NCBI RefSeq assembly: GCF_048571275.1
Contig: NZ_CP182357.1
Span: 1,116,001-1,180,000, forward strand
Length of the DNA: 64,000 bases
Direction: 5' to 3'
Origin: Marinarcus sediminis
GTDB taxonomy: Bacteria > Campylobacterota > Campylobacteria > Campylobacterales > Arcobacteraceae
The notes beneath the pieces are model-generated. The model did no database searches and had not been told where the DNA came from. It saw only the letters and a program-made list of their open reading frames with translations. A program made the position numbers and the translations under genes. Shown piece after piece: positions 54,876 through 63,776 of this stretch (position 1 is its first letter; each line of letters opens with the position of its first letter).

Positions 54876-56174
54876 ATGAAAGTACATTTTATTGGAATTG
54901 GTGGTATAGGTCTTTCGGCACTGGCACGTTTTTTAAAATATGACGGACACAGCGTTACGGGTTCAGATATTAAAGAGTCACCTTTAATCCAAGAGTTAAG
55001 AGGTGAGGGCATTGAAATTACGATTCCTCATAGTGCCAGTGCCATAAACAGTCAAGATATGGTGATTTATTCTGCTGCTGTTAAACAATGCAATGTGGAA
55101 ATCATTGAAGCAGCAAGACACAACATTCAATCCAAATCAAGAAAAGAGGCATTGCCTTTTATTTTGGGCAACAAAAAGAACTATTGTGTAGCTGGTGCAC
55201 ATGGAAAAAGTACCACTACTGCAATTTTAGCTTCGATTTTACAATCCTCAGCACTCATTGGTGCAATTTCAAAGGAGTTTGACTCAAATTTTAGGTATCA
55301 AAATGATTTGGTTGCCTTTGAAGCCGATGAGAGTGATGCGAGTTTTCTCCTTTCCAACCCGTATTGTGCCATTGTTACGAATGCAGAACCTGAACATATG
55401 GAATATTACAATCATGATTTAAAACGGTTCTATGGAGCATATGAGCAGTTTTTAAAAATGGCTAAGGTAAGAGTCATTAACGCTGAAGATGAGTTTTTAA
55501 ACACCTTAGAGGACTTAGAAGCCATTCGTTTATATCCTACAACGGACATTAAAGATATCTCTTTTACCCTTAAAAACGGTGAACCTTATACCACATTTGA
55601 TTTAAAAGATTTGGGTACTTTTGAAGTGTGGGGATTTGGACATCATATTGCGCTTGATGCCTCTTTGGCTATTCTTGCCGCACTCAATGAAATTGGTTTG
55701 GATGAAATTAAAGAGAATTTGACAAAATACAAAGGAATTAAAAAACGATTTGATATTGTGCAAAAAACCAATGGTTTGGTGGTGATTGATGATTATGCGC
55801 ATCATCCAACAGAGATCAAAGCCACCATTAAATCGGTCAGTTTGTACAGCAATTTAAAAGACATGAATAACACCGTGGTCATTTGGCAACCCCATAAATA
55901 TTCGCGTACCATTGATAACTTAGCAGAGTTTAAAGAGTGTTTTAAAGGGTGCGATGAGTTGATTATTCTTCCTGTATACAGTGCAGGTGAAGAGCTCATT
56001 GAGATTGATTTTGCCAAAGAGTTTGAAAAATATAATCCCGTTTTTGCACAAAAGATAATCTCAAAAAAAGGGATGGTGCAAATTATTAAAGATGATAAAA
56101 TTCTAAAAACCTATCAGCATGGTTTGATTGTTGGTGTGGGAGCGGGAGATATTACCTATCAATTAAGACCTTAG
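54876..56174 (+). CDS. murC: UDP-N-acetylmuramate-L-alanine ligase
   Basis: The 432-residue Mur ligase adds L-Ala to UDP-MurNAc in the cytoplasm. The N-terminal UDP-binding motif is HFIGIGGIGLSALARFL, the ATP-binding P-loop is CVAGAHGKSTTTAILA, and the substrate-site sequences are VDAFEADESDASFL-like and VVIDDYAHHPTEIKATI. Length matches MurC of the phylum (about 430-440). Confidence 0.96.
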   Translation: MKVHFIGIGGIGLSALARFLKYDGHSVTGSDIKESPLIQELRGEGIEITIPHSASAINSQDMVIYSAAVKQCNVEIIEAARHNIQSKSRKEALPFILGNKKNYCVAGAHGKSTTTAILASILQSSALIGAISKEFDSNFRYQNDLVAFEADESDASFLLSNPYCAIVTNAEPEHMEYYNHDLKRFYGAYEQFLKMAKVRVINAEDEFLNTLEDLEAIRLYPTTDIKDISFTLKNGEPYTTFDLKDLGTFEVWGFGHHIALDASLAILAALNEIGLDEIKENLTKYKGIKKRFDIVQKTNGLVVIDDYAHHPTEIKATIKSVSLYSNLKDMNNTVVIWQPHKYSRTIDNLAEFKECFKGCDELIILPVYSAGEELIEIDFAKEFEKYNPVFAQKIISKKGMVQIIKDDKILKTYQHGLIVGVGAGDITYQLRP

Positions 56175-56229
56175 TTGAAATAAATTCAAAATCGTTGTAA
56201 GATAAAGAAGCTATTTTAAAAGGATTAAT

Positions 56230-57417
56230 GTGCGAATTTTGGTCAGAGAGTTTATCAAAAAAGAGTCATCGGCGGGGCTTATCCTTATTGGTGTTACGCT
56301 CCTTGCCTTAATTTTTAAAAACTCTTTTTTGTCTGAATACTACAATAACATTTTACAAACGAATGTGACCATAAGCGTGGGTGAAATGCTTGAACTGAAT
56401 AAGCCCATTTTTTTATGGATCAATGATGGGTTAATGGCTCTGTTTTTTCTTTTAATTGGACTTGAAATTAAAAGAGAACTGCTTACGGGACATCTGTCAA
56501 GTTTTAAACAGATTGCTTTGCCGGGTTTTGCCGCTTTAGGTGGTATGCTTTTCCCTGCACTGATTTTTATATTTTTTAATTATGATAACAACTTTGCCTT
56601 GCGTGGTTGGGCGATTCCAACGGCTACGGATATTGCTTTTGCTTTGGGAATTTTGTCTTTGTTGGGTAAGCGAATTCCTGTCTCATTGAAAGTGTTTTTA
56701 ATGGCATTGGCCATCATTGATGACATTGGTGCTATTGTGATTATATCTATTTTTTACACCTCAGAGTTGTCATATCTCTCTCTTTTATTGGCAGGTGTTT
56801 TTTTTGCCATTTTATTGCTGATGAATAAAATCAATATTGTACGCATTACAGCATATATTATTATTGGAATATTTCTCTGGATTGCCGTTTTAAAATCGGG
56901 AGTTCATGCGACACTTGCTGGAATTATTTTGGCATTTACCATCCCTTTAAATGTTAAAATTGAAGAACAAAAACATATCTCTCCCGCAAGAATATTGGAA
57001 AAAAATCTGCATTTTTGGGTGGCGTATTATATTTTGCCCATTTTTGCATTTATGAATGCCGGTGTGGATTTAATGAATATTGATTTTAATGATGTCATAA
57101 ACCCTGTTTCAATGGGTATTATTATGGGATTGTTTTTGGGTAAACAAATGGGGGTAATGTTGTTTGTTTTTCTGGCAGTTAAATTCAACATTGCACAGCT
57201 TCCAAAGTGTGCTACTTGGACTCAAATGTATGGCATTGCAGTATTAACAGGGATTGGATTTACCATGAGTTTTTTTATTGACTCTTTGGCGTATGATGAT
57301 TCAAATATGTTTTTGCATACGGATAAATTGGCTATTTTAGTAGGCTCAATTCTCTCTGGAATAGTAGGTTATACGATTTTACGATATGCAAAAAAGAGAA
57401 AGTTGTGTGCCATTTAA
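56230..57417 (+). CDS. nhaA: Na+/H+ antiporter NhaA
   Basis: The 395-residue antiporter has about 12 helices, with the characteristic GLMALFFLLIGLEIKRELLTGHLS, the transport aspartate pair in LAIIDDIGAIVII and the C-terminal LTGIGFTMSFFIDSLAY. It exports sodium in exchange for protons, fitting a marine or saline habitat. The start is GTG with AAAAGGA 6 bp upstream. Its end overlaps the dprA fragment by 4 bp. Confidence 0.95.
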   Translation: MRILVREFIKKESSAGLILIGVTLLALIFKNSFLSEYYNNILQTNVTISVGEMLELNKPIFLWINDGLMALFFLLIGLEIKRELLTGHLSSFKQIALPGFAALGGMLFPALIFIFFNYDNNFALRGWAIPTATDIAFALGILSLLGKRIPVSLKVFLMALAIIDDIGAIVIISIFYTSELSYLSLLLAGVFFAILLLMNKINIVRITAYIIIGIFLWIAVLKSGVHATLAGIILAFTIPLNVKIEEQKHISPARILEKNLHFWVAYYILPIFAFMNAGVDLMNIDFNDVINPVSMGIIMGLFLGKQMGVMLFVFLAVKFNIAQLPKCATWTQMYGIAVLTGIGFTMSFFIDSLAYDDSNMFLHTDKLAILVGSILSGIVGYTILRYAKKRKLCAI

Positions 57418-57921
57418 GGCAGATAAATTTTCCCATTTAAGATTTTTATTTTTCCCTCTAATTCATAAACAAATGTTTTTTCAGCATAATTTTTGATGGC
57501 CTCGTCGTAGTTGGGATTGTTTTTACAATACTCTAAAAACGCATCTTTTTCTTGGCAAAGGGTATGTCCTGATAGTTCCATAACAAACTCATCTATATCA
57601 TAAATGGCTTGGGCTAAACCCTCTTTTAAAAGCTGGTTGGTTCCTGCACTTTGATTAATTTGGTGAGGCAAAACATAAATTTTTTTGTTCATATTTAAAG
57701 CAAACTCTACGCTTCTCATGCTGCCACTGTTTAAATCGGCTTGCGTTACAATTAAAATATCTCCTAAAGCTACAACGATTTCATTGCGTGCTACAAAACT
57801 CCATGGAGTTGCAAGAAAATCTGCATCATACGCACTTAAAATCAACCCCTCTTGTTCAATGGCTGCAATGAGTTTTTTATTTGTAGCAGGGTACTTTGTA
57901 TGTAAACCACAGGGACTGACC
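57414..57921 (-). pseudogene. dprA: dprA C-terminal fragment, split by the Tn7-like element
   Basis: Read on the minus strand, the frame joins at 57921 (V-S-P-C-G-L-H-T-K-Y-P) and continues through PATNKKLIAAIEQEG, FVARNEIVVALGD, SGSMRSVEFALN and GTNQLLKEG to the TAA at 57414. These are Rossmann-fold and C-terminal motifs of DprA/Smf, which hands incoming single-stranded DNA to RecA during natural transformation. The TGA upstream is made of transposon sequence. The N-terminal part and half of the Rossmann fold are missing from this side. A start could be taken at TTG 57845, but the protein would lack the DNA-binding core. Confidence 0.88.
57917..57921. other. Candidate 5-bp target-site duplication flanking the transposon
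   Basis: TGACC borders the TGTCAT terminus. Tn7-family elements duplicate 5 bp on insertion. The matching copy at the distal end lies outside the window, so this is a prediction from one side. Confidence 0.4.
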
Positions 57922-58029
57922 TGTCATATACAAAAACAAACTTAACTCTAAATCACAATATTTAGCCAGTCTTGAAAGATTTCCAACATTAATTAAGTTA
58001 AATAGATTATATTAAAAAGGTTAAATAAA
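57922..58029 (+). other. Transposon end, probable TnsB-binding region
   Basis: TGTCATATACAAAA begins the end. The 108-bp AT-rich stretch holds two similar 14-bp segments, AAGTTAAATAGATT at 57995 and AGGTTAAATAAATT at 58018 (23-bp spacing), which could be TnsB sites, though the base composition makes chance matches likely. A TATATT box at 58008 and AAAAAGG at 58014 serve the tnsA TTG start. Confidence 0.5.
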
Positions 58030-58761
58030 TTGAAAAATATACAAAATAAATTAAACATCCTATCTATTGTAAATCTTGACGAGATTTTATATAATTTAGA
58101 TATGAGTGTAAGACAAATTAAAAAAAGCTATATATCCTGCACAGGATACTTTTCAAGTTATAAGAATAAAAAACAAGTTACTTTTGAATCAGTATTAGAA
58201 AGGGATATGTTTATGTTATTGGAGTTTGATCCAAGAGTTGTTTCATATATAGAACAACCTTTTACACTTCATTATACTTATTATGATGTAAAACCTAGAA
58301 AATATACTCCTGATTTACTGATTACATATAAAGATAAGACTCAAACAGTAGTTGAAATAAAGTATAAAGATGAACTGCTTTCAAATCAAGAGCTTGTTCA
58401 AAAACTATCTTTAGTTCAAAATGAAATAAAATTACAAAAGCATTTATCTTTTGAAATATATACTGATGAAATGATAAATAAACAATATATGCTAAATCTA
58501 AAACATATTTATAACTTTGTAAATATTAAAGAAGATATAGAAAAAACAAAATTGATTGAAAAAATATTAGATAATACTGGTGCCATTACAATACAAGAAG
58601 TACTTAATCAATATGATTCAAATAAAATGAAACAAACTTTTTTTCTACCCTATATTTGGAACTACGTATTTCATAATATGGGAACACTTGTAAATCAATA
58701 TGAAAAGTTAACAATGAACTCGGTTCTAAGGAAAGGATACAGACTCAATGGGAATTATTGA
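58030..58761 (+). CDS. tnsA: TnsA-type transposon endonuclease
   Basis: The 243-residue protein has a restriction-endonuclease-like fold: ESVLERDMFMLLEFDPRVVSYIEQP (Glu57), KYTPDLLITY (Asp95) and VVEIKYKDEL (Glu109, Lys111), which match the Glu...Asp...(Gln/Glu)-x-Lys centre of Tn7 TnsA. It should cut the 5' strands at the transposon ends, while TnsB cuts the 3' strands. The C-terminal part (about 165-243) is the TnsB/TnsC contact region in Tn7. Start TTG with AAAAAGG 9 bp upstream; no ATG is available early. Confidence 0.88.
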   Translation: MKNIQNKLNILSIVNLDEILYNLDMSVRQIKKSYISCTGYFSSYKNKKQVTFESVLERDMFMLLEFDPRVVSYIEQPFTLHYTYYDVKPRKYTPDLLITYKDKTQTVVEIKYKDELLSNQELVQKLSLVQNEIKLQKHLSFEIYTDEMINKQYMLNLKHIYNFVNIKEDIEKTKLIEKILDNTGAITIQEVLNQYDSNKMKQTFFLPYIWNYVFHNMGTLVNQYEKLTMNSVLRKGYRLNGNY

Positions 58762-60604
58762 TCTTAAAATTGGCTCAAAAGTTTTTTTTAACAATGAACT
58801 GTGTGAAATAATACGTATAGTTGGTTTTAATAAAGTAACTATAGTTAAAGATAATAATGGAGATATTCTTGACGTTCCACTAACAGAGCTATCTTCAAAA
58901 AAATATCTTGAAAAACCTAAGAACTTTATTGAACATTATTCTGAGAAAGAATGGAATATTGCTAAAGAGAGATATGAGATTATAAAAAAGATTGTCTTTA
59001 CTTCAAGAACAAAAGATGAAGTTAAATCTATCGCAAAAAAAGCAGGATATAGCTCTGTAACAGTATATAAATGGATAAATCTTTATGAACAAACCATGGA
59101 AATAAGCTCTTTAGTGCCACAAACCTCATTAAGAGGGAAAAAAGGTAGTAGATTAGATGATAAGATAGAACATATTATTAATCAAATACTTGAAGATTTA
59201 TATTTAAATAAACAAAGATATGGATTTAAAAAAATCTATAATAAAATTTATCTTGAATGTAAAAAGTTAAGCCTTACTCCTCCACATGAAAATACAATTA
59301 GAAATAGAATTGAAAAAATTGATCCCAAAAAAGCAATTAAAAAAAGATATGGACATAAAGCTTCGCAACAATTCCAAAACTATGAAGGAGAATTTCCTGA
59401 AGGTAATTATCCTTTAGAGTTTATTCAAATAGACCATACTCCTTTAGATATTATTGTTGTAGATAAACTTCATAGAAAACCATTGAAAAGACCATATCTT
59501 ACATTAGCTATTGATGTATACTCAAGAATGATTACAGGCATATATGTATCACTTCAAGAACCTGCATATTATAATGTGAGCCAATGTTTATTTAATACAT
59601 TTACACCTAAAGATAAGCTGCTTAGACAATATAACGTAGAAGGAGAATGGAATATTTTTGGAGTGCCGCGTATTATTGGTGTGGACAATGGTTCTGATTT
59701 AGTTTCCTCTGATATGCAAATGGTTTGTGATGAATATGGCATTACATTGATGAAAAGACCTGTAGCTCGTCCTCAATTTGGTGCACATGTTGAAAGAGTA
59801 CTTGGAACAATTAATAAAGAAATACATAACTTAGCAGGCACTACCTTTTCAAACATAAATGAGAAAGGTGTATATGATTCAGCAAAAGAGGCTATGTTTA
59901 CAGTTGAAGAACTAACACAATGGATTATTCATTATATTGTGAATGTATATCATAAAAAATATCATCATGGGATTCAAACGACACCCGAAGAAAAATATTT
60001 TAAAGGTATATTCGGTGATGAAGAAACAGCAGGTACTGGAATTTTACCACCAATAACAGATGATATGGAAGAGTTAAGGGTATCCTTACTCCCAACAGAA
60101 TTTAGAACCGTTCAAAAGGATGGTATTACTCTTGATGGCATATCTTATTACTCTGATGTGCTGAGACATTGGATTGGTAAAAAAGATAGTAAGAAATCTA
60201 AAATTAAACACAAAATAAAACGTGATCCACTCAATATTCAAAAAATATATTTTTATGATCCTGACTTAAAAGAATATTTTGAAGTACCTTATAGAAAAAT
60301 ATCTGCTCCCGTTATGACACTTTGGGACTTATATGCTTCAAAAAAATATCTTAAAGATGAAAAGATTACAGATTACAATGAAGATGATATTTTTTATGCT
60401 TACGAACAATTAGAAGAAATTTCTAAAAATATAGAGCATAAACATAAAGACCATAAACAAAGAGTTAGAAGAGAACAAAAAGGAATTATAGAAAATCAAA
60501 AAGAGCCTAAAACAGAGACTAATACCTCTGATAATCAGTATGAAGATTTATTTACAAATATTCAACTATTCCAAGTAAATGAAAAGAGTACTCTAAATGA
60601 ATAA
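58748..60604 (+). CDS. tnsB: TnsB/TniA-type DDE transposase
   Basis: The 618-residue transposase has N-terminal helix-turn-helix domains (around KSIAKKAGYSSVTVYKWINLYEQ), an RNase-H-fold DDE core and a C-terminal Mu-type beta-barrel. The catalytic triad is D229 (FIQIDHTPLD), D313 (GVDNGSDL) and E349 (AHVERVLG), with D313 and E349 separated by 35 residues. A basic C-terminal tail ends at about 595-618. It should bind the ends and join 3' strands to target. It overlaps tnsA by 14 bp. Confidence 0.93.
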   Translation: MGIIDLKIGSKVFFNNELCEIIRIVGFNKVTIVKDNNGDILDVPLTELSSKKYLEKPKNFIEHYSEKEWNIAKERYEIIKKIVFTSRTKDEVKSIAKKAGYSSVTVYKWINLYEQTMEISSLVPQTSLRGKKGSRLDDKIEHIINQILEDLYLNKQRYGFKKIYNKIYLECKKLSLTPPHENTIRNRIEKIDPKKAIKKRYGHKASQQFQNYEGEFPEGNYPLEFIQIDHTPLDIIVVDKLHRKPLKRPYLTLAIDVYSRMITGIYVSLQEPAYYNVSQCLFNTFTPKDKLLRQYNVEGEWNIFGVPRIIGVDNGSDLVSSDMQMVCDEYGITLMKRPVARPQFGAHVERVLGTINKEIHNLAGTTFSNINEKGVYDSAKEAMFTVEELTQWIIHYIVNVYHKKYHHGIQTTPEEKYFKGIFGDEETAGTGILPPITDDMEELRVSLLPTEFRTVQKDGITLDGISYYSDVLRHWIGKKDSKKSKIKHKIKRDPLNIQKIYFYDPDLKEYFEVPYRKISAPVMTLWDLYASKKYLKDEKITDYNEDDIFYAYEQLEEISKNIEHKHKDHKQRVRREQKGIIENQKEPKTETNTSDNQYEDLFTNIQLFQVNEKSTLNE

Positions 60605-61538
60605 TATTAAACTTACTAAAAAAGCACAAGAATTACTACTGCAAAGTGATGAAGAAAGAATTAAATATATTCTAGAAGATAGATGGATAAACTATCCAAT
60701 AGCGCAAAATATACTTGACAAACTAGAAGATATTTTTAAGTATCAAAAAAATAAAACTAGAGTTACCAGTATGCTTGTGGTTGGATCATCAAATAATGGT
60801 AAAACTTCATTACTTGAAGAGTTTAAAAGAAGGCACTTAAATTATGAGATATTTAATGAAAAAAATGAAGATGAAACAACTAATGATTTTACCGAATTAT
60901 ATGATGCGACAGGAATACCAGTACTCTATCTTCAAGCTCCAACAGAACCCAGTGAATCAAGATTATATGACAATATATTTTCATCCATTGATACGACGGT
61001 AAAGAAAAGTGAAAATATATCAAGAAAACAATATCTGGTTGAATACTATATGAAGCTATTAAATGTTGAAATGATTATAATTGATGAAATTCATAATATA
61101 CTTAGTGGATCAATCGCAAAACAAAAACAAACGATGAATGCAATTAAAAATCTAAGTAATCAATTAAAGATACCAATTGTTTTAGCTGGTATAAAAGACT
61201 CATTAAGAGCGATAAGTACAGATACTCAAATAAGTAGTAGATTTAGACCTGTATATTTAACAAAGTGGCGATTAGATAAAGAGTACATCTCTTTATTGGC
61301 AACATTTCTATCTACCTTACCACTAAAGAAAGAATCAAATATTTTAAATCCTGATGTTGCGCTAAAGATACTTGATATATCCGAAGGATACATTGGAGAT
61401 ATTATAGGAATTTTAAAACAATCAGCTGTTTATGCGATAAATACTCAAAGTGAAAGAATCACTATTAACGAAATAAGAGAGTGTGGATATATTTCTATGT
61501 CACAAGTACATAAAGAGAGTATTCTAAAAGATGTATGA
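60597..61538 (+). CDS. tnsC: TnsC/TniB-type AAA+ ATPase
   Basis: The 313-residue AAA+ regulator has Walker A GSSNNGKTS (63-71), Walker B MIIIDEIHNIL, and the sensor region IVLAGIKDSLRAISTDTQISSRFRPVYLTKW. The N-terminal EERIKYILEDRWINYPIAQNILDKLE is typical of TniB of the Tn5053/Tn402 group, not of Tn7 TnsC, which is longer (about 555 residues). It should polymerise on target DNA and call in the transposase. Overlaps tnsB by 8 bp. Confidence 0.9.
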   Translation: MNNIKLTKKAQELLLQSDEERIKYILEDRWINYPIAQNILDKLEDIFKYQKNKTRVTSMLVVGSSNNGKTSLLEEFKRRHLNYEIFNEKNEDETTNDFTELYDATGIPVLYLQAPTEPSESRLYDNIFSSIDTTVKKSENISRKQYLVEYYMKLLNVEMIIIDEIHNILSGSIAKQKQTMNAIKNLSNQLKIPIVLAGIKDSLRAISTDTQISSRFRPVYLTKWRLDKEYISLLATFLSTLPLKKESNILNPDVALKILDISEGYIGDIIGILKQSAVYAINTQSERITINEIRECGYISMSQVHKESILKDV

Positions 61539-62662
61539 TAAGACACATTGGTTTAGCAGAATTCATAGATAAAAATTTTTTAATTATTCCAAAACCATAT
61601 GATAATGAATTATTAAGTTCTTGGTTTGTAAGAACGGCTTATATGCATTATATGAAGCCACAATCTTTTTTTAATATGCATTTTGGATTAAAAAATAGAG
61701 GTTATTTCATAAGTGATATCGATACAAAATTGAGTAATGAAATTTATTCTAAAATGCAAGATAAATGTAAAAATAAAATTGATATTAACAAATTAACATT
61801 AAAATATTATGCAAAAAACATCCTAGAAGAAGGCATAAAAGATTCTACAAATCATTTTATCTCAAATATGAAGTTTTGCCCTAAATGTATAAAATTAACA
61901 AATAAAAAGTTCTATTTTAGAAAAGAATGGAAACTTGTATTTTATACTGCTTGTTTAAAACATAAATGTTATTTATACGATTCTTGTCCTCATTGCTTGA
62001 GCAAAATCTTAATTACTAAAATGTATAAAGATAAATTACCATTTACATATTGTTATAAATGTGGTTTTGATTTAAAACAATCAAAAGTAATCCCTATAAA
62101 AAAAAGACATTTATATGGACTTGAGGCAATAAAAAAACTTTTATTTATGCTTGAGAATGGTTATATCCAGTTAAAAAATACAACAGCATATTCTTTTCAT
62201 TTTTTTATTGTTTTAACTCAATTGACTAAATTAATAATGAATAAAAGAAACTTTGTATTTTTACATACTCATCCACTATTTGAAATCATTGAACTAATAA
62301 GAAATAAAGAGTTAATAACAAACAAATCTATATATCTTCAATTAGCTATAAATGAAAAGTATGCCTTATTCGGCTTACTTATGAATATATTTGAAAACTA
62401 TCCTAATAACTTATCTAAGTTTATTTTATCAAATAAACTAACCCATTGGGATATGGTGAGAGAGATTAAGTATTTACCATTTTGGTACAATGAAATAGTA
62501 AATGACATTATTCCTAGATATATGGCGTTTGGAGATATGGTTACTGAAATTGAAATTGAGAATGCAAAAAAGTATTTATTATCTCAAAATTTAGAAATCA
62601 CTAAAGCCAATTTATCAAGGTTATTTGGGCGTACGAATTATTTTAATAAGTACATTTTGTAA
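61535..62662 (+). CDS. tniQ: TniQ-family target-selection protein
   Basis: The 375-residue protein has the TniQ N-terminal fold (FLIIPKPYDNELLSSWFVRTAYMH) and a zinc-binding pattern FCPKC ... LKHKC ... CPHC ... CYKCG (about residues 113-180). A C-terminal helix-turn-helix-like segment (NAKKYLLSQNLEITKANLSRLFGR) may contact DNA. TniQ/TnsD proteins select insertion sites through sequence recognition. It is the only selector seen here, so it would have to decide the dprA insertion. Start ATG overlaps tnsC stop (ATGA). Confidence 0.88.
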   Translation: MIRHIGLAEFIDKNFLIIPKPYDNELLSSWFVRTAYMHYMKPQSFFNMHFGLKNRGYFISDIDTKLSNEIYSKMQDKCKNKIDINKLTLKYYAKNILEEGIKDSTNHFISNMKFCPKCIKLTNKKFYFRKEWKLVFYTACLKHKCYLYDSCPHCLSKILITKMYKDKLPFTYCYKCGFDLKQSKVIPIKKRHLYGLEAIKKLLFMLENGYIQLKNTTAYSFHFFIVLTQLTKLIMNKRNFVFLHTHPLFEIIELIRNKELITNKSIYLQLAINEKYALFGLLMNIFENYPNNLSKFILSNKLTHWDMVREIKYLPFWYNEIVNDIIPRYMAFGDMVTEIEIENAKKYLLSQNLEITKANLSRLFGRTNYFNKYIL

Positions 62663-62742
62663 TCTTAAAATTGTTTTCTAAAAATTTTATATATGCTATT
62701 TATAGGAATCTCCTTTTAATAAAAAAACAACATTATTTAACA

Positions 62743-62748
62743 TATAAT
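62743..62748 (+). promoter_or_regulatory. Candidate -10 box of the cargo operon
   Basis: TATAAT, 40 bp before the ATG at 62789; AAAGG (62778-62782) is the ribosome binding site. The cargo is therefore transcribed separately from the transposition genes. Confidence 0.45.
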
Positions 62749-62788
62749 ACATTTTAGTGATTTTTCAATTCCAAGGCAAAGGCAATTT

Positions 62789-63070
62789 ATGTTAAATAAA
62801 GACACCTTAATTAGTTTAACTACTAAGCACAACTTGAATATTATTTTTAAAAACACTTCTTTTGAAATTATTACTCCTGTTAATTATCTTTTTTATGATG
62901 GGAAAAAAAGTAAAGAATATGTCTATGAAAACTTTTTAGTTAATACCTTAAAAGATGGAAAGCAAAATGCTATTATATATGCCTATTTTGAGATAAAGAA
63001 TAATGCAACTATCAATTTAAAGGATAAAAAGTTTGAAGCTCCTCAGTGTAATTCTACTATTAATTGTTAA
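62789..63070 (+). CDS. Small hypothetical protein, first cargo gene
   Basis: The 93-residue protein has no recognised motif or signal peptide; the sequence is strand-rich (NIIFKNTSFEIITPVNYLFYDG; NAIIYAYFEIKNNATINL). Its 3' end overlaps the endonuclease gene by 38 bp, a strong sign of coupled translation. A partner or inhibitor (immunity-like) role for the endonuclease is possible but only by position. Confidence 0.6.
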   Translation: MLNKDTLISLTTKHNLNIIFKNTSFEIITPVNYLFYDGKKSKEYVYENFLVNTLKDGKQNAIIYAYFEIKNNATINLKDKKFEAPQCNSTINC

Positions 63071-63776
63071 TCTTTCATTTGCCAATGAAACTATTGATTC
63101 TTTCTCTCAGTCCAAAAAACTATTAAGAAATATTTATAAAGACCATCAAGTTACTTTTTATGCCAATTGTAAATATAACTACAAAGATAAAAACAATATG
63201 ATTGATAAAAGTTCATGTGGATATGTTCCTCGAAATACTTATACTAAATCAGGGAAAAAAAATATAAGAGCCAATCGAATTGAATGGGAACATATCATTC
63301 CTGCAGAAAACTTTGGAAGACAATTTGTTTGTTGGAGAGAAGGAGATGAACAATGTATTGATTCTAAAGGCAAAGCCTACAAAGGACGAAAGTGTTGTTC
63401 TAAGGTAAATCAACAGTTTAAATATATGGAAGCTGATATGCATAACCTGGTACCTGCTATTGGTGAATTAAATGCTGATAGGTCAAACTTTAAATATGGG
63501 ATGATTGAAGGTGAAGATAGAGCTTATGGTAAAGATGTAGATTTTGAAGTAGATTTTAAAAATAAACGAGCTGAACCAAAAGAAGACATCAGAGGGAATA
63601 TTGCACGAACTTACTTTTACTTTGAAGGGAGGTATGGAATGAAAATATCCAAAAAAGAGAAACAACTGTTTGAAGCTTGGAATAAACTTGACCCTGTTGA
63701 TGATTGGGAGATTGAGAGAAATAAGAGGATTGAAAAGCTTCAAGGGAATGGAAATAATTTTATAAAGGAAAGTTAA
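63033..63776 (+). CDS. Secreted or periplasmic endonuclease I (EndA/Dns family)
   Basis: The 247-residue protein begins with a signal peptide (MKLLSVILLLIVNLSFA). The nuclease domain shows the His-Me-finger pattern of endonuclease I: RIEWEHIIPAENFG (catalytic His, Pro) and DMHNLVPAIGELNADRSN, with several cysteines (CWREGDEQC, KCCSK) suited to disulfides outside the cytoplasm. Vibrio Dns and E. coli EndA belong here; these non-specific nucleases degrade DNA in the periplasm or medium. Start TTG with AAAGGA 8 bp upstream. It is cargo of a transposon lying in dprA. Confidence 0.9.
   Translation: MKLLSVILLLIVNLSFANETIDSFSQSKKLLRNIYKDHQVTFYANCKYNYKDKNNMIDKSSCGYVPRNTYTKSGKKNIRANRIEWEHIIPAENFGRQFVCWREGDEQCIDSKGKAYKGRKCCSKVNQQFKYMEADMHNLVPAIGELNADRSNFKYGMIEGEDRAYGKDVDFEVDFKNKRAEPKEDIRGNIARTYFYFEGRYGMKISKKEKQLFEAWNKLDPVDDWEIERNKRIEKLQGNGNNFIKES

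Noticed and set aside
62663..62788. Right end of the transposon directly after tniQ
   Set aside because: No TATGACA terminus or TGACC copy is found, and dprA does not resume; the next genes are packed as cargo.
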